Part shown: piece after piece, positions 46,501-57,567 of the stretch
Position numbering within the stretch: position 1 is the stretch's first letter
Layout: the number at the start of each line of letters is the position of its first letter
Source: Trifolium pratense
Lineage: Eukaryota; Streptophyta; Magnoliopsida; Fabales; Fabaceae
Direction: 5' to 3'
Assembly: GCF_020283565.1 (NCBI RefSeq)
Contig: NC_060060.1
Location: 18,600,001 to 18,664,000 of the forward strand
DNA: 64,000 nt
Notes under the pieces: generated by a model
Seen by the model: the letters and a program-made list of their open reading frames with translations, nothing else
The model's database searches: none
What the model was told of the DNA's origin: nothing
Translations under genes and position numbers: made by a program

Positions 46501-48082
46501 GATAATGATTTTCCAGTACGCTTTGCAAGTTCAACAAGGGTCATGCCTTCAAATATTTCTATCGTTTTATCAGGATTAGATTTGGTTGCTGCAACGTTAC
46601 GAGGGACGTATGGAGCTTCAACAGGAGGCTGGTTTCTACTGCCTCTCCTCACATACTTCTCCTTCTTTGGGGTCTTCAAACCGTATGCCGCATCACTTTT
46701 TGCCCAGACTTGTGAGCTAGCATGGAAGCACCTACCAAAGTAAACAAAACTAGTTACCTCTATCTTTTGTGTTTACAATTAACCAGTTTTTAACATAAGT
46801 ACTAAATCTTCAGGCATTCCAAATTCTCAACTAATGTCACTTTTTTCTTCAATGTGCAATCACACAAATTTTAGTGTTGCCTTTTTCATCTAGCCAAATG
46901 ATGTTGAAAAATTCAGGACCATTTATAATAGTATTATCAGTATGTGACTAAACCTGATAGAACACTGAGTTAGTTAGCTTGCTCCCTAAGTTTTAGGGAG
47001 TCTATAGTTATTTAGTTACTGCGGAGTATGAGTTAGCAGCTCTCTCCCCAAGTTTTAGGGAGTCTTTAGTTATCTAGTTACTAGAGAGTATGAGTTAGTT
47101 AGCTCTCTCCCTATGTTTTAGGGAGTCTTTGGTTATAAAAGAAAAGATAGAGAGGTGAGTGAAAGAAGAAAAAAAGTTGTTATGAGTTTGTTAGGAGAGA
47201 AGTTCTCTCTGGATTAGGAGCTTAGCTCTGGTAGGAGTTCATAGAACTCTGGTTATTCACTTCGTTTTCTGTTTTACCTCCATTGTATTCGACTATATTT
47301 CAATAATCACTAATATTAATAATTCTCTTTCATTGTGTCTAAAATTTTGGTTTCTATCAAAACCCAACCCAATCTTCCAACCAGGATTATTAACACTGAT
47401 TAGTACAACCTATCAACTCACAGAGCAGTAATTAAGGCCTCTTAAGAATCCCTCATCCCTCTGTGTACAATTTTATGCATATCTTTAAAAGTGGACTCAC
47501 TGCTAGCTAGCTCTGTTCACCATGCATAGGACAAATAATGCTATCATCCTTAAACAACCTATACTGTAAAGTTATCAATGGTTCATTTTAAAACTTAAAA
47601 TTTGGGTACTGTCTTACCGTATTCCACATTCTTTAGTCCCACTACAAAAACCAGCCGCACCCAAATATGAGCGATTGATGAAATCTGAATCAGATAATTT
47701 AATGTGAAAGTATAAGTATAATATACAAGTGCGTGAAATGAAATGGAACATTATAAGCATAAAAGCTGACAATTACCAGGCGTGCGTCTTGCTGAAGCAT
47801 AAACATATTGCTCAGCAAATATAGAAGCAAAACTTGACCCTACCACATGCCTACGTGATGTTGTAGCCAAAGCTCTAGTAAAATTCATATATATTTTCTG
47901 CATTAAGGTAATGAAAAGGACATCATCAGAAATTTAATGAGCTGTATGACACTATTTATAAAAGGAAAAGTAACACCATCTGCAACCTGAATAATTGTTG
48001 TATGACACAATTCACATAATGAAAGGAGATGTGCATATTATAGAAGTTAACTCACCTTCTTTCCAAGCTCCAGCCACGCCAT
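43530..48082 (-). CDS. Translation initiation factor IF-2, organellar (probably mitochondrial)
   Basis: Bacterial-type IF-2, the GTPase that brings initiator formyl-Met-tRNA to the organellar small subunit and promotes subunit joining. Seven coding exons on the minus strand: 48082-48056, 47897-47777, 47684-47618, 46731-46410, 45767-44727, 44253-44104, 43961-43530. They join in frame to 719 aa. ATG 48082 (MAWLELGKK) continues into exon 2; an out-of-frame ATG lies 4 bp upstream. The Arg/Ser/Ala-rich first 75 residues suit organelle import. The GTPase motifs are intact: G1 GHVDHGKT (about 207-214), G3 DTPGH (254-258), G4 NKCD (308-311), and an SAI segment for G5. Domain II and the later IF-2 blocks follow ([26 protein letters not shown]), with the C-terminal tRNA-binding beta domain in the last exon. 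Introns hold a G-run, tandem repeats and an LTR-like block. Confidence 0.94.
46059..46096 (+). repeat. Long G-run in IF-2 intron
   Basis: Almost pure G on the plus strand, broken by three T's; on the sense (minus) strand of IF-2 it is a C-run. It lies in the intron between exons 46410-46731 and 44727-45767. Confidence 0.95.
46975..47360. repeat. Tandem repeat of about 63 bp followed by LTR-like sequence
   Basis: Three units share AGTTAGTTAGCT, CTCTCCC, TTTTAGGGAGTCTTTAGTTA and TAGTTAC-G-GAGTATGAG (46975-47130). Immediately downstream TTATAAAAGAAAAGATAGAG (TATA-like) and CCTCCATTGTATTCGACTAT with TTTCTATCAA resemble the U3-R-U5 layout of a Copia solo LTR. Ends and TSD were not established. 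Confidence 0.5.
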
Positions 48083-48109
48083 TCATAAGTTTGTAACTCT
48101 GCAGATTTA

Positions 48110-50347
48110 GGCAAAATGAAAATTATTTACAAAAAAGATAGAGAGGGAACGTGATGGAAGTAGTACACAAATCATTAATGGTGGATTTATTTATCAGTTA
48201 GCGGCAAGACAACAACAAAATCCATTCTGATGTTTCAGATTGTATGTTGAAAATATCTCTTAGTCTCTTAAGTTCCCCCCCACAAAGGAGTTACGATGAA
48301 AAACAAGGAATGCCCAATCATAATACTATATATAAAAAAGAGGACCAAAAGCAACCGTACATTATTGATTTTTCATGTAACTGGCACTTTCCCTGGTTGG
48401 ACAATTTCGGAAATTATAAATTTGATGAGTGCATTCGTGGAAACCAAGATCAGTACGAAACTTCGAAATAACAATAATTGCCACAGCGGGAAACTGTGAA
48501 ATTGCATTTAGCTAAATATATCAACAAAAAGTCTCACATTGAATGAGATATGGCTTGAATATAAGTTTATAAGTCCGGGAAATATTCACCTTGAGTTAGG
48601 CCAACCTAAAATTCTAAGAAATGCTCAAGAATCAAATAGTGAATAAGGTTCAATGGTTGTTCTAAAGTATCCAAACTTCATTTTGCTTTGGAATTCAACA
48701 ATTTTGATGTTATCAATTGCAGCAATGGTTTATCTAAATTCCTCAAATCCTTTGAGTCTTTAAAAGGAAAACCCCTAACTACATCACACAAAAAGTGAGA
48801 CTCCACCAGACCAAACATCTGCAATTTGTTGCTAACTTGTACTATGGTGTACAAGGTTGAAACTAGTGGCCGAGCTAGACTAAAGTATTGGGGTGGGCCG
48901 CCAAAACAAATTTTAATTTATAAATCAAATATGCAAATCATAAATCATAATGTATACCAAAAAATTAAACTACATGACTTAAAATGATACATTATGCGAT
49001 GAGCACGACTTAAAATTATCAATAATAGTCTCTAAACTGATACTTACATATATAAACTGACATACTATCTACTAAAAAACCAGCTTTCATCTTATTTCTC
49101 AACTTACTCTTGATAATTAATCAACAAACGATAACAATAAATAAATCCTCGTGAGCATAGCTGACCAAAAAAAAAATCAACAATAAATCAATAAATATGA
49201 ACACTTATGGAAAACCATTCCCCACCTCATTGAATCAATAAATCAACTCAATTTCATACATGTTCGTTCCCAGCCTCATTTATGCACAGTTACAGAAGAA
49301 TTAACTTCATCAACCTTACTTTTCAATAACAAAAACATAGCCTATGCACAAATCAACAACTCAACAATAACAATAGTAGAATCAGCTTCGTATCAATACA
49401 GCTTTTCAATAACACCAACAATAACATGGATGAATCAACTTCATCCACGTAGCTTTTCGATAACATAATAACAATAACAACAGCTTACAGCAATAAATCA
49501 ACATTCAATAACAAATCAGACACTCAACACATTCAACAATAGAGTTATAGAGATTAGAGAGAACCATAAATCAATAAAAAGTTAACAAAAAAAAATCAGA
49601 AATCAGAGAGTAGGGAAGAAAGGGGTTTTGAAGAAGAGAGACCTGCGAGAGAGGACAAAAATCAGAGAGATGAGAGAACGGCGGTCGACGTTGGAAGGGC
49701 AGTGTGGTGCGGTGGGTTGCGCAGGCTGGCAGGTGGTGGCGTGGACATGTGTTGCCGGTCGCGGTTATGTGTGAATGTGTGAGGAGAAGGATTACATGCG
49801 TGTGGGAGACTAGGAGTGGAAAGGAATGGTTTTGTTGTAATTTTTATTATTCACCAAGGGCACCATAGTAATTTCCACTAAAATCTATACTCTAGTCTCT
49901 TTTTTTTTTGACATAAGTTTGCATAAAACAGGCGTGGAACAAAAGATTATACAAAAGAGAAAAGAAATTAAAGCTGCCAATATTGTTTAAACACTGCCCC
50001 TAATTTGTTAATCTTGTTTCCCAACGTATACAGAAGAATAGCACTCAAAGATTGTTTTCTTACAAAATCATGCAGTTCACTATATTGATATGAAAGGTTC
50101 TCAAGATCAGTAGTATCAACTATCAACAATTTAACAGCTCAATTTCTTATTAGGAGAACTAGCTAACTTTCATGTAACAGTTGACAAACCCAAATTTTAT
50201 CACTGATTATATATGCATAAGAGAGTTCATTATATAATTGAGAGTGAACTGGCTAATTTCCGTCTGTTTCTATCATTTTATTCATTATATAATTGAGTTA
50301 AACAGAACTGTATATATGCATATGATTCCTGCACTTTCTAATCTTTA
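48110..50347. other. Upstream region of IF-2: leader intron candidate and repeat debris
   Basis: A minus-strand acceptor (TCTGCAG) precedes the IF-2 start near 48100, and a donor-like CTGCCAAG|GTAATTC lies at about 51283. A 3.2-kb leader intron is therefore possible. Inside I see LTR-like wording at 48520-48620 (GTCTCACATTGAATGAGATA) and a GGCCGAGCTAG...GGGGTGGGC repeat end at about 48866. There is also a G-rich patch at 49680-49760. No protein-coding gene was recognised. Confidence 0.3.
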
Positions 50348-50716
50348 GGGTGTGTTTGGTAACACAAATAAGCTAGCTTATAGCTTATTATATGAGCTTA
50401 TAAGCTTGTTTCAAAAAATTAGAGGTGTTTGGTAACAAGCTTTTTTTACTAGCTTATAGTTTTTTTTTCAGATGCTATTTCAAGTAGCGTTTGAGCTTAT
50501 AGCTTATAGCTTTTTACATTTTATTCCATTTTTACCCTTTAATTTAATAACTACCCACTACCAATTATGTCATTTTATATTTATTAACCACTTTAAAAGC
50601 TAATTTTACCAAACACTTTAATTTCAATTAGCTAGCTTTTCAGCTATCAGCTATAACCTATAAGCTAGCTTTTTAGCTATCAGCTAGCTTATAGCTTATT
50701 TTTACCAAACAGGCCC
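50348..50716. mobile_element. Tourist-like (PIF/Harbinger) MITE, 369 bp
   Basis: Left GGGTGTGTTTGGTAA and right (inverted) GGGCCTGTTTGGTAA terminal repeats, rich in AGCTTATAGCTTA. TTA triplets flank both ends (50345-50347 and 50717-50719), the PIF/Harbinger target. Confidence 0.85.
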
Positions 50717-52117
50717 TTATTAATTTGTACCAGCTCTTTGTACTAGCCCCTTATTATGTATTATTACATGTTAATCTCTCATTCCTTTGTCAATATTCAC
50801 TCACTATATAAACATACATGTTCGGTCCAATTCATGAATTATAACAATTCCATCAATGTTTCTTAATTCAAATATCAAGACCAAATTGTGGTTGCTCGTT
50901 CTGCTAAGGACACTTAAAGACTCATAAAATATGTTCTTAAATTAAAATCTATTAATAGTTTCATTTCATTCTTAAGCAAAAAATTATGCCTCAAAGCACC
51001 ATAGAGTACATAAAACACTATCACGGTCATCAATGGGATCAAAATAGCAAGGAAAAATCACATTCAACACCAATTCTCATTCATTCATATAAATAACAAG
51101 CAAAAATCACATAAAAAATCATTAACAAGAAAAAATCAAAATCAAGCAAATCAAACACAGGAACAAACAAAAATCACATACATGCTACAAACCTCACAAA
51201 CCCAAATTTTTGCTTACAATAAAAAAAAAATGCATAAACCTCAGAAACCCAGAAACAAAAGGGAATTAGGGTTAAAGAATTACCTTGGCAGAACTGAAAC
51301 GGTGGTCACTGGTCACGAACTGAAACAAATCAAATGATGATCATGAGTTCACGAACTGAAACAAATCAAACGCAAAATGCAGAATCACAGCTTTAGGTTC
51401 GATTTTGGGATTTTGGGTTCACAAACTGAGAACTGGAACAATTTGGTTGGATGTGGATTTGGGATTTTGGTTCGATTTATATTTGGGAAGTGAGGAGTGA
51501 GAAGTGTTTCACGTATTTTCACGGCATAGTAACAATCTCATAATAAGAGCTGAGTGAAAAGGATGGAGACAGAGCGTCCGAGCGCAAATGTATGATGGCA
51601 GAATAGTGGGGGTATTTGATATACTACTGCTCAGTAAAGTAGTATTACACAGATAATATTGATAATAAACATAAATATAATTGCTCAAAATTCATCATTA
51701 TTGAAAATAACAGCAACAGAACAAGAGAAGACAATTGGAACAGGGTTCGCGTAGCATTGTGCAAAGGAGTAAAACATGCATTGTGCAGAGAGAGAAAGAT
51801 GCGTTAGATTTGATTTACCTGTTGAAGCTCAGAATTGTTTATTTTGTGCTACCTCATTCGGAACGCTGGTCTGGTCTTGATTCCAGATAAAACAAGCACA
51901 GTACAACAGTAGGGTTAGTTAAGTTTTCTTGCAAAAAGGGAATTCAACAAAGTAACCACGGTTTTCTCCTCAGGATCTCACTTCCGTCATAGTGTGTTCG
52001 CGCACTCGGATATCCCTCGCCGTTTGATCAAGATCCTACAATTTACATTTAAGTTTGGTACTTTTTATTATGAAAAATAAATAAAATATTTTTAAAGCAA
52101 TTAAAGTGGATGTCACA

Positions 52118-52220
52118 CGAGGCCACTAGGTTTTGCCGGTTTTGCCTAGTGGTAGAGAATTTAGATAGCATGCATGAGATTCTGGGTTCAATCATCTGTT
52201 CCATTGTAAATAAAAAAAAA
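52118..52220 (+). mobile_element. SINE with 11-bp TSD
   Basis: The body includes TTTTGCCTAGTGGTAGAGA (A-box-like) and TGGGTTCAATCAT (B-box-like) and ends in an A-run. TGGATGTCACA is repeated exactly at 52107-52117 and 52221-52231. It differs from the 20168 family, so a second SINE family is present. Confidence 0.85.
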
Positions 52221-52559
52221 TGGATGTCACATGGTTCGAGCATCGATTGAGGATTTATAAGTTTAGAGGAAACGTAACAATGATAAGATATTTATAATTC
52301 ATTTTCAAAAAAAATAAAAAATTATAATTCAAAAATTTAAAAGAGGAGATCTAATTCACAATGATGATTTTTTAAAGAGGTCGGAGCTTAGTAAACATTT
52401 TAGCATTGAAATTGTTGGTTCTATACATATTTTTTTTGGTTCTATACATATTTTTAATGACATGGAATGTTTCTAGTTTGTTAACACTCAATTTAATTAC
52501 ATTTTTATATGATGATTACTAGCAGGTATTCTGCGTGTCTGTGTCTAATTTATGTCAAC

Positions 52560-53215
52560 AAAAAAAAAGACATGCCTTATGTTATGAGTTTGTTAGTAGA
52601 AAATTTTTGCTTGCTAAAAAAAAAAGATGCGTCTTATGTTTTGGTGAGTTTGTTAATAAAAAAATTTTGCTGCTACTAAAAAAAATCAATGATATTGTTG
52701 ATATTGTTGATATTGTTGCTACTAAAAAAATCAAGGGTATTGTTGGTATTATGAAAAGTTCACACCATGTATTCTCTTTATATATAGTAATATGTCTTAT
52801 GTTATGGTCAGTTTGTTAATAAAATATTTTTGCATCTAAAAAATAGATGTGTCTTATGTTATAGTGAGTTTGTTAATAAGAGATTTTTGTTGCTACTAAA
52901 AAAAATTAAGGGTATCCATATGAAAAAAATCAAGGGTATTGTTGGTATTATGAAAAGTCCACACCAAAACTTATGTATCCTCTTTATATATAGTATAGAA
53001 GATATAGATATAGATAGAAGTATATATGAGTTTGTTAGTAAAAGATTTTTGTTTGCTAACAAAAATATGCGTCTTATGTTTTAGTGAGTTTGTTAATAAA
53101 AGATTTTTGTTGCTACTAAAAAAAATCAAGGATATTGTTAGTATTATGAAAAAGTTCACACCAAAACTCATGTATTATCTTTATATATAGTATAGAATGA
53201 TATAGATATATATAC
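52560..53215. repeat. Satellite-like tandem repeat, three irregular units of about 200-270 bp
   Basis: Each unit carries, in order, TGCGTCTTATGTT, GTGAGTTTGTTAATAAAAGA, TTTTTGTTGCTACTAAAAAA, ATCAAGGGTATTGTTGGTAT, TATGAAAAGTTCACACCAAA and CTCTTTATATATAGTA. Unit 1 also has a (GATATTGTT)n expansion near 52687-52715. ORFs across it are repeat artefacts. Confidence 0.85.
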
Positions 53216-53309
53216 ACATAAGATAATTATACTTTTTTTTTACAGGACACATAAGATAATTATACTTGAATTAAAGGTAAATAAACAATAAGCTATACTA
53301 CTAATTTTT

Positions 53310-53590
53310 TTATGACAAAATCAATCATCTTAAACACTACATCCAAAGACTTAGGGTAGGGGACACCACATTGTTATGCACGACTCTTTTAACTCTTTTC
53401 AAAATATCCACAACTTTTGTTGTTAGGAAACCAAATGTGTCAAATGCAAATCGTAAAAATGCATAATGATTGTCGGTATACGCTCTCTCATATTTGGTCA
53501 CTTTACTTGAAGCAGCTTCGGGGATCGTCTGTCATATAGTAAAATTCTCAATCGTCAATCTCATCGGTGGAGAAATTCCAGTCAAGTTCA
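53310..53590 (-). pseudogene. Second fragment of the zinc-motif retroelement-like family
   Basis: The minus strand reads EAASSKVTKYERAYTDN, then FAFDTFGFLTTKVVDILKRV and NNVVSPT. It is homologous to SSKIVKHEKAYTVN and FAFDTHDFLAPEVVNLLKG in the 25123-25725 copy. A stop interrupts it. Confidence 0.6.
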
Positions 53591-53862
53591 TGCATGTTTT
53601 CTTCCTACCTGTGCATGTTTAATTAGTTAATTCATTTATTCATATTTACTAGTGTGAATAATATTTAAGTTTTTTCAATAAAATGTTTTTCAAAATTTTC
53701 AAATAATTACGTAAACAATATTTATGAAAACATCTCCAATAAATAACAATTAGGTTAGTTGCTTAACTAATTTTTTACTAGCCAAAATTGCCACATAATA
53801 TTTACACAATTCTTAAGCAACCAAACTTGATTTCACTCCAATAGGAGTGATCAAAATAAGAA

Positions 53863-54169
53863 GGCTTAATTAATAAAATGGCCTCTTAAAGATATTTTTG
53901 ATTTCAGATTGGTCCCTTAAAGAAAAAAAGGTCCAAATAGGTCCCTTAAAGAAAGAAAAAAATCCGAATAGGTCCCTTAAAGACATCTCCGTTAATCAGT
54001 TTGGTCCCTAAAAAGAGGTCTAAATAGGACCAAACTGATTAACGGATATGTCTTTAAGGGACCTATTCGGACTTTTTTTTCTTTAAGGAACCTATTTGGA
54101 CCTTTTTTTCTTTAAGGGACCAATATGAAACCAAAAATGTCTTTAAGGGACCATTTTACTAATTAAGCC
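53863..54169. mobile_element. Foldback MITE (307 bp), almost entirely palindromic
   Basis: Starts GGCTTAATTAATAAAATGG and ends CCATTTTACTAATTAAGCC; the arms pair over about 140 bp with little spacer. Internal AGGTCCCTTAAAGA units repeat three times per arm. TAAGAA occurs at both flanks with a 1-bp offset, so the target duplication is uncertain. Confidence 0.8.
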
Positions 54170-54428
54170 GTAAGAAATACATGTTAAGGATCGCTTCCAC
54201 CGATATTGTTTTTTATTACTTAAGATTGAGTATATTTTCAATGGTTAGGATTGCTTCTACAAGCTTTGAAACTTAATTTTAAGCAATTATAAACTCCACG
54301 TTATTCACCAAAAAAAAAAAAAACAACTCGACGTCAACTCACTCTAGTAGTAAAAAATAATAAAGAAATGTTAATCGCTCTAATAGTGAGAAACAATAAA
54401 GAAATGTTAATCGGTATTCTTCAAATTC

Positions 54429-55655
54429 TTGTTTCCACTCTTATTTTTAAGAGATATGTTAAGGGAGGTATTTTTGCTTAGACACAAGCCTAAATGTCAT
54501 ATGTTTACAACTTTCAAAGACCTACTGGCCAGTTATGTAGTTGGGCTAAGCTCATTTGGAATATTGTCATTCCTTCTTCAAAGTCTTTTTTGCTTTGGAG
54601 ACTCCTTCATAATAAGCTCCCAAAATAGATGAGAACTTGACTTTGAGAGGTTGTAACTTGCCTTCAATTCAAAACTTGTGCCTCGCTCACGCAGAAACTT
54701 CTCACCACCTCTTTATGCAATGCCCTTTTGCTCTATCTTTATGGAATTGGTTAGGTTCTATTATTCAGCTGAATATAAATTTAACTTCTTTATCTGCTGT
54801 TTTTGAAATTTGCAATAAAGGTTGTAGTCCTCAATGCAAACTGGTGATTAGAGCTGCCATTATCAATATTATTAACATTATCTAGCTTAGTAGAAATAGT
54901 TTGAGATTTAACAATGTTAAGCCATATTGGAACTCGGTCATTGCTTGGACTGTGGCAAGTGTGAATATGACAGGAAATCAAACTTCTTTGACAACAAGCT
55001 CTTCTATTTCAGATTTCTCCGTGCTTGAAGCTTTTAAGGTCATAACTCATTATTCTGAGGCTCCTAAAATCATTGAGGTTATATGGCACCCTCCTATACT
55101 TGGTTGGGTTAAGTGTAACACTGACGGTGCAACTCATGGCAGTCCAGGTCCTTCTGCTTGTGGTGGTTTATTTAGGAACTGTCATGGTATTTATTTAGGA
55201 AGCTTTGCTGAGTTTCTTGGGAATTCTAATGCTTTTGTTGCAAAAATTTCTGGTGTCATGTGTGCCACTGAAGTTACTTTTGATAGAGGTTGGCATCTTT
55301 GTGGGTGGAATGTGACTCAAAGCTTGCTGTTTTAGTTTTTAAGTCTCCTAATATGGTGCCTTGGTCTCTCAGAAACCGCCGGGAGAATTGTTTATTCAAG
55401 ACTTTGAGTATGAATTTTATGATCACTCATATGTTTAGGGAAGTTAGCTATTCCTGGTCTTTCTTTGCAAAATTTTGTTTGGTAGTTTGAGATTCGTAAT
55501 GCAATTAAGGAAGACTATTCTAGGAATATATCTTAGGTCTTCCTTGTTTTAGATTTTGCTAGTTCGAGGGTTCGATTTATGTCCCCCTCTCTTTGTATTT
55601 TGGTTTATTTCTTTTAAGTTTTAATATATTATGGTGTTGCCTTTAAAATAAAAAA
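54429..55655 (+). pseudogene. LINE 3' region: zf-RVT plus RNase H, decayed
   Basis: CLAHAETSHHLFMQCPFALS and WNWLG (zf-RVT, 54680-54760), then an in-frame stop near 54885. After that come GWVKCNTDGATHGSPG and CGGLFRN (RNase H, with the first catalytic Asp kept, about 55105-55180) and, in another frame, LWVECDSKLAVLVF (55295). The 3' end TTTAAAATAAAAAAATG (about 55643-55657) looks like the A-rich tail. The upstream reverse transcriptase is missing. Confidence 0.75.
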
Positions 55656-55926
55656 ATGTCATACTTTAGACACATATATAAATTTTTTAAAAAATTAATA
55701 GAAAATATAATAAAATGATGTGACTACATTTAATTGTTGTGCACCGTCGACGTAAATATTCTTTACATACATCCAATGATGCGTTGCCACATCATTTAAT
55801 GAATGTGACACATCATGTGTTTTTAAATACCATACATGATGTGTCAGTATATTATTCGATACATGTGTAAAATAATTTTATACTGACGGTACATATAAAT
55901 TAAATTATTATTTTATATTTAAAGTT

Positions 55927-56105
55927 TGGAGAATGTTAACATGTGCATATATGGCACATGTTAAGATAGTAAAAATAGAAATTATGGCTTAGAATTTGTG
56001 CATTTTAACTTTTCAAGCATTAAATGTCTTGTATCATTAAATGTTAAATTTCTATATTAAGATACCTTATCATGTGCCCTATATGCACATGTTAACAAGA
56101 CCCTT
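55927..56105. mobile_element. MITE, GTTAACATGTGC family
   Basis: Left GAATGTTAACATGTGCATAT and right GCACATGTTAACAAGACCCT are inverted. A diverged relative follows at 56265-56400 (GGGTCATGTTAACATGTGC), and another fragment is at 42185. Confidence 0.65.
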
Positions 56106-56409
56106 AAAGTTTTTCAATTGTATGTGCCTAAATATTTTTTTATTTTGTTGGTTTGTGTCTATGTTAGAATTTCTTCTTTGTGCCTATAGAGTAATGAAAA
56201 CTTCTAGAAGAAAAAATGAAAAGTACTTAAAAAAAATTGAATATAGCAACCCTAAAAACAAAAACTTTAAGGGTCATGTTAACATGTGCACCAAAGACAT
56301 ATGTTAAAATTTTAAATATAGAAAATTGCATTTAATGTTAGAAAAAAATTTAATGTTTAAAAAATTAAATGCACAAATTTCAATATATTATTTTTACTTT
56401 TGATTCCTT

Positions 56410-56787
56410 AAGACCATCTCCAATGGTGTAGTACCTATTAGGTACTCATGATACTTATTAGGTACTACCATTGGAGCACAACACATTTTAGTACCTAATA
56501 GGTATCACTTCTAATATAAGAACTCTCTCTCTTCTTTTTATGGGACCCACTTTATTTAATATATTCAAAAAAAATTAATTTGGCAATATTATTTTAAATT
56601 AAATTTCAAATTTTAATGATGTAGAGTTATTGATGAGACCAATTTTAGAACTTTTTAAGAAATGCTCCATTGGAGAGGTTGAGTACCTATTAGGTACTAT
56701 TATTAAAAAAATAATAAATTGATGATGTGTCTATGTGGAACCATTTAAGTACTCAAAAATGGAGTGCTCCATTGTGGATGCTCTAAT
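56410..56787. mobile_element. MITE with CCATCTCCAATGG ends
   Basis: Left GACCATCTCCAATGGTGTAG and right (inverted) GAGCATCCACAATGGAGCAC. Internal GTACCTAATAGGTA words are palindromic and repeated. No clear target duplication. Confidence 0.6.
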
Positions 56788-56794
56788 ATGTGTA

Positions 56795-57095
56795 CTCCCT
56801 CCGTCCCAAATTATAAGGGAAAAAAGGCCATTTTTTTTGTCCCAAATTATAAGAGAAAAAATCATTTTCAAGAATGTTTTTTTCTTATTTTCATAAAATT
56901 AAATACAAATTGCATTTAATTTCTTATATCTCTCATTTTTTCAATAAACAACAACCAATAAAAATTATTTTTACATCTTCCTATGCAACTTATTCCAAGA
57001 AAAACCCACAAAATCATACTTCAAATTCTCATGTTTTACTTTTTCTTAATAAGTGTGATTTTTTTATTTTCCCTTATAATTTGGGACGGAGGGAG
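56795..57095. mobile_element. Stowaway MITE (301 bp)
   Basis: CTCCCTCCGTCCCAAATTAT at the left and its complement ending GGGACGGAGGGAG at the right, with flanking TA (56793-56794 and 57096-57097). The small ORF inside is non-coding. Confidence 0.92.
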
Positions 57096-57324
57096 TATTT
57101 GGTTTAATATTTTCCAAACTTTAAAAAGTCAGTCACCTAGGTCAAATAAAACAGACGCATGATTAAAAAAGTCTAGAAGATGAGAGAACGTATGGAAAGA
57201 TATTCTCTAACTTTAGAGCGCCAAAGTCACATGACTTTCAACCATTTTTTACCATTAGATTAATCTAAGGCCAAGGCTTCGGTACAACAGAAAAATCTAA
57301 AACTTTAGTACCTATTAAATCAGT

Positions 57325-57391
57325 ATTTTTTAGCAACTGGCTTAGAAGATAAAGAATATGAATTGGATAATAAGTCCAAATAGAAAGTTAA
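57325..57391 (+). pseudogene. C-terminal remnant of an upstream viral ORF
   Basis: An open frame ends at the TAG at 57389-57391 and overlaps the next ORF's start, as the other viral ORFs do. Upstream the frame meets a stop at about 57322. The preceding 50 bp are open in a different frame across a T-run, so the junction or a small indel has broken this gene. It probably belongs to the ORF that lies between the movement protein and the coiled-coil ORF in circular order. Confidence 0.4.
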
Positions 57392-57567
57392 TTCGTAGCC
57401 CGATTAGCTTTTTTCCAAACCTAGCCAAACTTAATCTTCATAAGATGCAGATTAGATGGTTTAGAGATATAGAAAATTTCTATAAAAATATAGATAAACA
57501 ACTGTCTAAAGAATATAGACAAATGGTTAAACTATTCCAGAAAAACCTCAAATTTATGGCAAGATGA
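57358..57567 (+). CDS. Small viral ORF, unknown function
   Basis: 69 codons, basic, rich in Lys, Asn and aromatic residues. Its TGA overlaps the next ATG (ATGA). It may be a real small ORF of the virus or the tail of a longer one truncated at the integration edge. No family motif was recognised. Confidence 0.45.
   Translation: MNWIISPNRKLIRSPISFFPNLAKLNLHKMQIRWFRDIENFYKNIDKQLSKEYRQMVKLFQKNLKFMAR

Noticed and set aside
52535..53084. Two plus-strand ORFs of 94 and 84 aa resembling each other
   Set aside because: Their similarity reflects the tandem repeat, not a gene duplication.
52560..53215. CRISPR-like array
   Set aside because: Repeats are long, AT-rich, irregular and in a plant genome; no spacer pattern.
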